Assembly (NCBI GenBank): GCA_937887565.1
Contig: CALABS010000042.1
Location: 1 to 27,925 of the forward strand
DNA: 27,925 bases
Source: an uncultured Rhodospirillaceae bacterium
Lineage (GTDB): Bacteria > Pseudomonadota > Alphaproteobacteria > Rhodospirillales > Magnetospirillaceae
Direction: 5' to 3'
Shown: in pieces, positions 21,533-27,925 of the stretch
Position numbering within the stretch: position 1 is the stretch's first letter
How the letters are laid out: each line of letters begins with the position of its first letter
The notes under the pieces: model-generated
Databases searched by the model: none
Seen by the model: only the letters and a program-made list of their open reading frames with translations
Told to the model about the DNA's origin: nothing
Program-made: the position numbers and the translations under genes

Positions 21533-23160
21533 CCGGGGGTCCCCATCTCCGTTCGTTCACCCTCCTCGGCGGCCGGCGCGATCCGCAGGGTCAGGCGGAA
21601 CGCCGCGCCCCGGGGGCCGTTCTCGGCCAGCCACAGCCGCCCGCCATGAGCCTCGACGATGGTGCGGCTGATGGACAGGCCGAGGCCCATGCCGCTCGCC
21701 TTCGAGGTGTTGAAGGGCTCGAACAGCCGCTCCTCCACCTCGTCGGAAACGCCGCTGCCGTTGTCGCGCACCTCGACCTCGACGAGGCCGTCGTCGGCGA
21801 CGCGGGCGGCCACCGCCACCTCGCGGGCCGACGCCTCCATGGCATTGCGCACCAGGTTGAGCACGACCTGCTGCACCTGGACGCGGTCAACATGAACGGC
21901 CGGAAGCGACTTGTCCACGCCCATGACCAGGCGCACGCCCTTGCGCGCGCATTCCGGCGCCACCAGGGCCAGCGCGTCGGCCACCAGCACCGCCAGGGAT
22001 TCGGGTTCGCGGCGGGTATCGCCCTTGCCGATGAACTCCCGCAAGGCGCGGATGATGGCACCCGCCCGCTGGGCCTCGGACACCGCCCGGTCCAGGGCCC
22101 CGCCGGCCCTGGCGATGTCGGGAGGAGCGTGGGCCAGCATGCGCTGGGCGGCGCGGGTGAAGGCGATGGATGCCAGCAGCGGCTGGTTCAGCTCGTGCGC
22201 CAGCGCGCCCGCCATCTCGCCCGCCAGCGACAGCCGCGAGGTGTGGGCCAGCTCGTCCTGGCGGGTACGCAGCATGTCCTCGACGCCGCGCCGTTCGCTG
22301 ACCGCCGCGCCCAGGAACAAGGTGGCGGTGGCCAGGGCCAGCATCAGGTACTGGAAGGTGGTCACCGTGCTCGAGATGTGGCCGACGGTCAGGAACGCCA
22401 CGATCAATCCGGCCTGGGCGGCAAGGTTGCCCAGGGTGGCGCCCCGGATGCCGAAACGGCTGCCGATCCAGATCAGGGGCAGGAACAGGATGTAGAAGAA
22501 ACGCAGCTCGTAGATTTCGTCGATCCCGAAGATCAGCCACAGGGCCAGCGCGATGCTGCCGCCCTGGAGCGCCATCTCGCCCAGTTCGACGGCCGGCGGA
22601 CGCCGCCATCGGCTGGGCCGGTGCACCAGCAGCAGCGGCGTCGCCACGGCGATCCCGATCATGTCGCCAATCCAATAGCGCGACAGCGCCTGGAACACCT
22701 GATCGCGCGGCACCAGCCCGGCGCCGGCGAACGCGCCGACATACAGCATGGCGACCACCAGCGCCGCCACCACCGCCGCGCCGGTCAGCGCGAACACGTC
22801 GCGCAGGCGGGCCAGTCCGGCATCGAGGCTCAGGCGGTCGCGCAAGACCTTGGCGGCCGCGCCGTAGCCCAGGGCGACCACCAGGCCGGTGGCGATACTG
22901 AGCAGAAGCGGCACCGACGCGCCCCGGACCACGACATCCGCCAGCACCGCCGAGACCACCACCAACGGGGCGAGGCCGGGGCCGCGCAGGATCATCACCG
23001 CCAGCGCCATGCCGGGGGCCGGATTCCACGGGGTGATGCCGATCGGCGCTAGGGGATACAGGAAGCTGACCCAATCGAGGCCCACATAGAGGGCCGCGAA
23101 CGCCCCCCATTCCGCCAACTCGCGCGGCAATGGCACGATCTTGGCGACGGCCTTCCTCAC
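21529..23160 (-). CDS. MASE1-type membrane histidine kinase
   Basis: A 543-residue kinase. The first 290 residues form about eight membrane helices of MASE1 type (NPAPGMALAVMILRGPGLAP, SVLADVVVRG-like AVLADVVVRG). The phosphoacceptor is His322 in LAGEMAGALAHELNQPL. A HATPase domain follows with NLVRNAMEAS, DNGSGVSDE and GMGLGLSISRTIVEAHGG. The kinase core belongs to the FixL/DctB/DctS class (AHELNQP). It starts with GTG at 23160 inside a GTGA overlap with the dctR stop, so no separate promoter is needed. MASE1 ligands are unknown. Confidence 0.9.
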   Translation of the reverse strand: MRKAVAKIVPLPRELAEWGAFAALYVGLDWVSFLYPLAPIGITPWNPAPGMALAVMILRGPGLAPLVVVSAVLADVVVRGASVPLLLSIATGLVVALGYGAAAKVLRDRLSLDAGLARLRDVFALTGAAVVAALVVAMLYVGAFAGAGLVPRDQVFQALSRYWIGDMIGIAVATPLLLVHRPSRWRRPPAVELGEMALQGGSIALALWLIFGIDEIYELRFFYILFLPLIWIGSRFGIRGATLGNLAAQAGLIVAFLTVGHISSTVTTFQYLMLALATATLFLGAAVSERRGVEDMLRTRQDELAHTSRLSLAGEMAGALAHELNQPLLASIAFTRAAQRMLAHAPPDIARAGGALDRAVSEAQRAGAIIRALREFIGKGDTRREPESLAVLVADALALVAPECARKGVRLVMGVDKSLPAVHVDRVQVQQVVLNLVRNAMEASAREVAVAARVADDGLVEVEVRDNGSGVSDEVEERLFEPFNTSKASGMGLGLSISRTIVEAHGGRLWLAENGPRGAAFRLTLRIAPAAEEGERTEMGTPG

Positions 23161-23771
23161 GGCGCCGATCCGAGGCCGGACAGCAATTGCGCCAACTCGA
23201 CCGCGGTCTTCACCCCCATCTTCTCGAAGACGTGGGCGCGGTGAACCTCGACCGTCCGCATGGTGATGCCCAGGTCGTCGGCGATCACCTTGTTGAGCTT
23301 GCCGGCCAGCACCAGGTCCATCACCTGCCGCTCGCGGACGGTGAGCAAGGCCAGCCGGGCGGTGATGTCGGCCCGCCCCGCCGCCTCGGCGCGGCGGCGC
23401 TCCTCCCAGTCCAGCGCCTCGATGACGCGGTCGACGAGGTCGTTGTCGTTGAAGGGCTTTTCCACGAAATCCCGCGCCCCTTCCTTGAGCGCCGACACCG
23501 CCATGGGAACGTCGCCATGTCCGGTCAGGAAGATGGCCGGCGATCCGCAGCCCAGGTCGCGCAGACGGCGGAACAGGTCCAACCCCGACATTCCGCCCAT
23601 GCGGATGTCGAGCAGCAGGCAGCCGGACAGGCCGGGCGTCCATTCGGCCAGGAAGTCCTCGGCCGAGGCGAAGGTGCGGGCGTGGACCCCCCGGGATTCC
23701 AGCAACCACGCCAGGGCGTCGCGGATCGCGTCGTCGTCGTCGACGATGTAGACTTGGCCCTGTCCGGTCAT
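23157..23771 (-). CDS. dctR: response regulator DctR, FixJ family
   Basis: A 204-residue regulator. The receiver has D11-D14, phosphoacceptor D55 (LLLDIRMGGMSG), T83 and K105 (EKPF). The LuxR/NarL-type DNA-binding domain has LTVRERQVMDLVLAGKLNKVIADDLGI and MRTVEVHRAHVFEKM. It resembles Rhodobacter capsulatus DctR, which activates dctPQM. The start overlaps the dctS stop (ATGA), and its own stop overlaps the next kinase start (GTGA). The gene name rests on family plus the divergent dctPQM genes. Confidence 0.85.
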   Translation of the reverse strand: MTGQGQVYIVDDDDAIRDALAWLLESRGVHARTFASAEDFLAEWTPGLSGCLLLDIRMGGMSGLDLFRRLRDLGCGSPAIFLTGHGDVPMAVSALKEGARDFVEKPFNDNDLVDRVIEALDWEERRRAEAAGRADITARLALLTVRERQVMDLVLAGKLNKVIADDLGITMRTVEVHRAHVFEKMGVKTAVELAQLLSGLGSAP

Positions 23772-25726
23772 GCGGCCTCCTTCAGCGGCAGGGAAAACAG
23801 GAACACGGCGCCGCCGCCCGGATTGGGCTCGGTCCACAGCCGACCGTGATGGAATTCGATGATCGACCGGCAGATGTTGAGTCCCATCCCCATTCCCTCG
23901 GGCTTGGTGGTGAAGAACGGGGTGAACAGGCTGGAGGCGTCGGCCGGGGCGATCCCGTGCCCGTGGTCGGCGACGCGGACCACGGCTTGGCCGGACCCGC
24001 ATTGGACGGCGATGGTCAGCTGGCGGCGGTCGGGAGGCGTGTCGGCCATCGCCTCCATGCCGTTGCGGGCCAGGTTCAGCAGCACCTGCTCGATGAGGAT
24101 GCGGTCGGCCTCGACCCTGGGCGCGCCGCAGGCATAGTCCACCTCCACCACCACGCCCCGCTTCTTGGCGTCGAATTCAAGGAAGCCCAGGGTGTCGTCC
24201 ACCACCTCGTTGAGCGGGCAGTCGCCGAGATTGGGCTCGGACTTGCGGACGAAGTCGTGCACCCGGCGGATGATCTGGCCGGCGCGCTGGGCCTGCAGCC
24301 CCAGCTTGCCCAGCGCCGCCTCCAGTTCCGCCGCCGTGAACCGGCCCGAAGCCAGCTTGTTGAGGCAGCCGGTATTGTAGCTGGCGATGGCCGACAGCGG
24401 CTGGTTCAGTTCGTGCGCCAGGGTCGAGGCCATCTCGCCCATGGTGATCAGGCGCGAGGTCCGCTGCAGCTTTTCCCGCTGCAAGAGCGCCATCTCCTCG
24501 TCGTGCTTGCGCTCGGTGATGTCCAGCACCGACGCCATCCAGCCCGAATGCCGGCCGGCGGCGTCGATCAGCGGCGCTTCGTAGACCAGTGCCCAGAAGC
24601 GCTCGCCGTCGCGGCGCCGGAACTGGATCTCGAAGCCATCGGGCGGGGCGTCGCCGCGCATCACCCGGTGGTGCATCTCCAGGGTGCTGTGGAAGTCCTC
24701 GGGAATCCAGTAGGGCATGGGCGGGACGCTGCCCACCAGTTCCGCCTCGCTCCACCCGACCATGCGGCAGAAGGCCGGATTGACGTAGGTGATGCGGCCG
24801 TCGAGGTCGCGGGCCCGCATGCCCACGGTCAGCGAATCCTCCATCGCCTTGCGGAAGGCGTGTTCCTCGCGCAGCGCCAGCTCGGCCTGCAGGCGCCGGT
24901 GGACGTGGCGGCGCACCGCCCACAGCGAGGTCAGCGCCACCAGCGTCAGGCCGAAGATCGACGCCGCCAGCACGTTGCGCGCGAGGTTGGGTTCGCTGCG
25001 GTACACCGTCGCCACGATGCCCATGCCGTGGCCGGGCGGCTCCAGGCGCACCTGGTGGCTGGTGGACGCCTCGGCCGGCTCCACCGAGGTCTTGGCGCCC
25101 AGGACCCTGCCGTCGGCGTCGACGATCTCGACCTTGTACTTCTCGGCCACCCACCACGGCACGTGATGAGTCAGGATGCCGTCGATGGAGAACACCCCCA
25201 CCACCATCCCCATGAACCGGCGGTCGCGGAAGATGGGGACGTGCGCCTCGACGACGGCCCCCCGCGCGGCCAGGCCGAACGGCGGGCTCCAGGCCGCGCG
25301 ACCGAAGGACTTGGCCATGATGAAGGCGGCGGTCCACGGCTCGTTCTCCCCAGGCTGACGGGGATTCTCCAAGGGCGGCACCGCGCCGGCGAGGTATCCG
25401 TGGGGGTCGCGCAGCAGGATGCGGTCCATCTCGGGATGGTTGACGAGCAGGGCCTTGGCCTGGGCCTCGAACGCCCGCGACGGCAGTTCGCCGGCCGCCA
25501 GCCCCGCCGCCAGTTGGGCCAGCTTCTCCTCGACCGAGACCAGATGGAAATTGACGTTCTGCTCCACCCACAGCAGGTCCTTGATCAGCGCATGGCGCTC
25601 GTCCTCGACCTCGTTGCGGTGCAAGAGCCACAGCAACAGACCGAGAAGCATGACGATCAGCGCCATGGCGACCACTGGCATGGCCTGGAAGGCCGCGCGC
25701 GCCGGAAGGGCCCTGGTGGTGGTCAA
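23768..25726 (-). CDS. dctS: sensor histidine kinase DctS
   Basis: A 652-residue kinase. Transmembrane helices lie at about 16-36 and 252-272 around a 215-residue periplasmic ligand domain. A PAS domain at about 290-405 is followed by a phosphoacceptor His438 in MASTLAHELNQPLSAI and a HATPase domain with NLARNGMEAM, DHGHGI and GMGMGLNICRSIIEFHHG. This is the layout of DctS/DctB sensors of external C4-dicarboxylates. The frame starts with TTG at 25726, with AGGA nine bases upstream; an ATG at 25681 is the alternative, but it would remove the positive residues before the first helix. It is divergent from dctP. Confidence 0.87.
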   Translation of the reverse strand: MTTTRALPARAAFQAMPVVAMALIVMLLGLLLWLLHRNEVEDERHALIKDLLWVEQNVNFHLVSVEEKLAQLAAGLAAGELPSRAFEAQAKALLVNHPEMDRILLRDPHGYLAGAVPPLENPRQPGENEPWTAAFIMAKSFGRAAWSPPFGLAARGAVVEAHVPIFRDRRFMGMVVGVFSIDGILTHHVPWWVAEKYKVEIVDADGRVLGAKTSVEPAEASTSHQVRLEPPGHGMGIVATVYRSEPNLARNVLAASIFGLTLVALTSLWAVRRHVHRRLQAELALREEHAFRKAMEDSLTVGMRARDLDGRITYVNPAFCRMVGWSEAELVGSVPPMPYWIPEDFHSTLEMHHRVMRGDAPPDGFEIQFRRRDGERFWALVYEAPLIDAAGRHSGWMASVLDITERKHDEEMALLQREKLQRTSRLITMGEMASTLAHELNQPLSAIASYNTGCLNKLASGRFTAAELEAALGKLGLQAQRAGQIIRRVHDFVRKSEPNLGDCPLNEVVDDTLGFLEFDAKKRGVVVEVDYACGAPRVEADRILIEQVLLNLARNGMEAMADTPPDRRQLTIAVQCGSGQAVVRVADHGHGIAPADASSLFTPFFTTKPEGMGMGLNICRSIIEFHHGRLWTEPNPGGGAVFLFSLPLKEAA

Positions 25727-25864
25727 ATCGGGCTGTCCTAAGGTGATTCGTCCTGTGCGGGACGGCTGTTAGCCTGCTGTTCGGATTTCCACAATAGCTC
25801 ATTTAGCGAAACTTTCGAACAATCCCACGCCTGAACCAATGCGTAATCTTTGGGAGGAACGCAC
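25727..25864. promoter_or_regulatory. dctS/dctP divergent control region
   Basis: A 138-base gap shared by the two divergent operons. On minus, TTGTGG and TAACAG spaced by 17 bases are a weak promoter candidate for dctS. Short inverted repeats lie at 25749-25764 (CGTCC...GGACG) and 25807-25817 (CGAAA-C-TTTCG). The second is about 50 bases before the dctP start and is a possible DctR site. No sigma-54 -24/-12 element is seen, consistent with a FixJ-type rather than DctD-type activator. Confidence 0.4.
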
Positions 25865-26878
25865 ATGAAGTTCGCGACTCTGGTCGGCTGCGTGGTGGCC
25901 GGCTGCATTGCCGCCGGCGGCGCGCTGGCCCAGCAGGCCCAGCCCATCGTCATCAAGTTCAGCCACGTCGTCGCGCCGGACACGCCCAAGGGCAAGGCCG
26001 CCGAGATGTTCAAGAAGCTGGCCGAGGAACGCACCAAGGGCCAAGTCAAGGTCGAGGTCTATCCCAACAGCCAGCTCTACAAGGACAAGGAGGAGCTCGA
26101 GGCCCTGCAGCTCGGCGCCGTGCAGATGCTGGCCCCGTCGCTGGCCAAGTTCGGCCCGCTCGGCGTGCGCGACTTCGAGGTTTTCGACCTGCCCTACATC
26201 TTCCCGTCGCGCGACGTGCTCTATGCCGTCACCCAGGGCCCCATCGGCAAGGGCCTGCTGAAGAAGCTGGAGCAGAAGGGCATCATCGGCCTGGCCTACT
26301 GGGACAACGGCTTCAAGATCATGAGCGCCAACAAGCCGCTGCATAAGCCCGAGGACTTCCGCGGCCTGAAGATGCGCATCCAGTCGTCCAAGGTGCTCGA
26401 CGCCGAGATGCGGGCGCTGGGCGCCCTGCCGCAGGTGATGGCGTTCTCCGAGGTGTACCAGGCGCTGCAGACCGGCGTCGTCGACGGCACCGAGAACCCG
26501 CCCTCCAACATGTATACCCAGAAGATGCACGAGGTGCAGAAGCACGCCACCGAATCGCGCCACGGCTATCTGGGCTATGCGGTGATCACCAACAAGAAGT
26601 TCTGGGAAGGCCTACCGGACGACATCCGCGCCACCCTGGAAGGCGCCATGGACGAGGCGACCCGTTACGCCAACGCCATCGCCAAGGACGAGAACGACTC
26701 CGCCCTGGCCGCCATGAAGGCCGCCGGCAAGACCGAGTTCTACCAGCTCACGCCGGAGGAGATGGCGACCTGGCGCAAGGCCCTGCTGCCCGTCCACCGC
26801 GAGATGGAAGGCCGCGTCGGCAAGGACCTGATCCAGTCCATCTACAAGGAAGCCGAGAAGTTCGGCTTCAAGAACTAA
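25865..26878 (+). CDS. dctP: TRAP transporter substrate-binding protein DctP
   Basis: A 337-residue periplasmic protein. Its signal peptide ends near residue 24 (AAGGALA). The mature DctP fold starts IVIKFSHVVAPDTPKGKAAE, and the conserved ligand Arg lies in GLKMRIQSSKVLDAEMRALG. The hinge and family signature AFSEVYQALQTGVVDGTENP is intact. It should bind C4-dicarboxylates such as succinate, fumarate or malate and hand them to DctQM. GGGAGG seven bases upstream fixes the start at 25865. A GC-rich hairpin follows the gene. Confidence 0.95.
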   Translation: MKFATLVGCVVAGCIAAGGALAQQAQPIVIKFSHVVAPDTPKGKAAEMFKKLAEERTKGQVKVEVYPNSQLYKDKEELEALQLGAVQMLAPSLAKFGPLGVRDFEVFDLPYIFPSRDVLYAVTQGPIGKGLLKKLEQKGIIGLAYWDNGFKIMSANKPLHKPEDFRGLKMRIQSSKVLDAEMRALGALPQVMAFSEVYQALQTGVVDGTENPPSNMYTQKMHEVQKHATESRHGYLGYAVITNKKFWEGLPDDIRATLEGAMDEATRYANAIAKDENDSALAAMKAAGKTEFYQLTPEEMATWRKALLPVHREMEGRVGKDLIQSIYKEAEKFGFKN

Positions 26879-26907
26879 GTCGTTATCTCATGGCTTGATC
26901 GAAGCCG

Positions 26908-26937
26908 GGGGGCGCCATCCTTCATCGGGGCGCCCCC
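26908..26937 (+). promoter_or_regulatory. intercistronic hairpin between dctP and dctQ
   Basis: GGGGGCGCC (26908-26916) pairs with GGCGCCCCC (26929-26937) around a 12-base loop, with only GTTTC after it. It may partly terminate transcription or protect the dctP mRNA 3' end, giving more binding protein than membrane subunits, as is common in binding-protein operons. Confidence 0.6.
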
Positions 26938-26955
26938 GTTTCGTGCGGGGCTGAC

Positions 26956-27735
26956 ATGTTTCTAAAGGTTCTAGATCATCTCGAGGAAGTCCTGGTGGCC
27001 TTCCTCATGGCGGCGGCGACGGTCATCATCTTCGTCGCCGTGGTCCACCGCTACGCCTCGGGCGTGGAACTCCTCTATCCCATCACCCACCAGTTCCGGA
27101 CCTACTGGGCCCAGGAACTGTGCATCATCATGTTCGTGTGGATGGCCAAGTTCGGCGCCGCCTATGGCGTGCGCACCGGCATCCACGTGGGCGTGGACGT
27201 GCTGATCAACCGCCTCGAGCCCCGCACGCGCGGCAGGTTCATCATCTTCGGCCTGCTGTCGGGCGCGTTGTTCACCGGCATCGTCGGCACCCTGGGCGGC
27301 ACCTTCGTGTGGGAGAACGGCGCCCATTACGCCATCTTCACCTTCCTCGGCATCGAGACCCCCGACCTCTACGAGGGGCCGATCACCGCCGACCTGGAAT
27401 GGCCGACCTGGGTGGTCTACAGCGCCATCCCGCTGGGCTCGGGGCTGATGTGCTTCCGCTTCCTGCAGGTCACCTGGCAGTTCCTGAAGACCGGCGAGCT
27501 CCCCCATCACGATCACGGCCACGTGGAAGGGCTGGACGAAGACGAGAGCGATCCCCAGCGTTCGGCCCAGGACATCAACTGGTTCGAGATGGACGACGGC
27601 CTGCACCCCAGGGACATCGCCCACCACGAGGGCGGCGACCCCACCCTCGGCGAGGGCAACGCGAGCGTGAACGGAAAGGCCCGACGGGCCATGGAGGGCG
27701 GCGACGCCTCCGCCAAGGACCGGGAGGACCGCTAA
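26956..27735 (+). CDS. dctQ: TRAP transporter small membrane subunit DctQ with extended tail
   Basis: A 259-residue subunit. Four membrane helices lie at about 12-30, 52-72, 95-117 and 150-172, with WAQELCIIMFVWMAKFGAAYGVRTGIHVGVD typical of DctQ. The hydrophilic C-terminal tail (about 180-259) is unusual. It is rich in His (H184, H185, H187, H189, H217, H223, H224), Asp and Glu, and most DctQ proteins end soon after the fourth helix. It is followed directly by dctM. The tail may bind a metal or another protein; no known domain is recognised. Confidence 0.93.
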   Translation: MFLKVLDHLEEVLVAFLMAAATVIIFVAVVHRYASGVELLYPITHQFRTYWAQELCIIMFVWMAKFGAAYGVRTGIHVGVDVLINRLEPRTRGRFIIFGLLSGALFTGIVGTLGGTFVWENGAHYAIFTFLGIETPDLYEGPITADLEWPTWVVYSAIPLGSGLMCFRFLQVTWQFLKTGELPHHDHGHVEGLDEDESDPQRSAQDINWFEMDDGLHPRDIAHHEGGDPTLGEGNASVNGKARRAMEGGDASAKDREDR

Positions 27736-27925
27736 ATGAACGCCGCCATCATCTTCGGCCTGCTGCTGACCCTGATGCTGACCGGCATGCCCATCTCCAT
27801 CTCGCTGGGCCTGACGGTTCTCACCTTCCTGTTCACCATGACCCAGGTGCCGATCGAATCGGTCGCCCTCAAGCTGTTCACCGGCATCGAGAAGTTCGAG
27901 ATCATGGCGATCCCGTTCTTCATCC
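27736..27925 (+). CDS. dctM: TRAP transporter large membrane subunit DctM, truncated by window end
   Basis: The first 63 codons of the large TRAP subunit: NAAIIFGLLLTLMLTGMPI and a following helix, LGLTVLTFLFTM, then KLFTGIEKFEIMAIPFF, a standard DctM opening. The ATG follows the dctQ stop immediately, and GGGAGG lies within the dctQ end. The complete protein (about 430 residues) would be the Na+-driven C4-dicarboxylate channel subunit; the rest lies outside the window. Confidence 0.92.
   Translation, partial: MNAAIIFGLLLTLMLTGMPISISLGLTVLTFLFTMTQVPIESVALKLFTGIEKFEIMAIPFFI

Noticed and set aside
23846..25741. Plus-strand frame of about 631 codons opposite dctS
   Set aside because: No domain and biased composition; dctS is unambiguous on the other strand.

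Overview
The window is GC-rich, densely packed bacterial DNA. The gene set points to an alphaproteobacterium of the Rhodospirillales, most like Magnetospirillum/Paramagnetospirillum. The evidence is a mitochondrial-type NDUFS4 complex I subunit gene lying between two tRNA genes, FixJ-type response regulators, a DctSR-controlled DctPQM TRAP transporter, a bacteriohemerythrin and an HD-GYP signalling protein. The genus is an inference; no rRNA or magnetosome gene is present.

Layout. 1-245: no confident protein gene, but a promoter-like element followed by a strong intrinsic terminator that could bound a small RNA. 246-5795: an MFS exporter (minus), a large ferritin-like di-iron protein (plus), a membrane HD-GYP phosphodiesterase (minus) and an alpha/beta hydrolase (minus). 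5850-11820: a six-gene plus-strand operon encoding a small DUF2946-like protein, a TonB-dependent receptor, a membrane-anchored periplasmic protein, a membrane polyferredoxin, a DsbD/TauE-like membrane protein with a Cys pair, and a dedicated TonB. It is preceded by palindromic operator candidates. It looks like an outer-membrane uptake system with its own electron supply and is the most interesting unit here. 11850-14760: bacteriohemerythrin, divergent from a two-gene sensor module (PhnD-like binding protein plus histidine kinase). The kinase reading frame runs into an antisense tRNA-Arg. 14682-15226: tRNA-Pro, the NDUFS4 homologue and tRNA-Arg, all on minus.

15297-16543: a small PGPGW-like membrane protein, a small exported protein and a DUF192 protein. 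16544-17045: a roughly 500-base non-coding stretch with an AT-rich island and stacked perfect inverted repeats. 17046-20654: an ArsB/NhaD-type permease translationally coupled to a CBS-pair protein, a degenerate receiver-domain protein and the Na+/H+ antiporter NhaA. 20655-20914: a regulatory gap containing a plus-strand terminator with no obvious gene upstream of it.

20915-27925: two complete two-component systems (DctS-DctR, then a MASE1 kinase and a second FixJ-type regulator), fused into one minus-strand operon by three successive 4-base start/stop overlaps. They are divergent from dctP, dctQ and the beginning of dctM. DctS and DctR probably sense extracellular C4-dicarboxylate and activate the TRAP transporter. 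The second pair may extend this circuit to another signal. DctQ carries an unusual His/Asp-rich tail.
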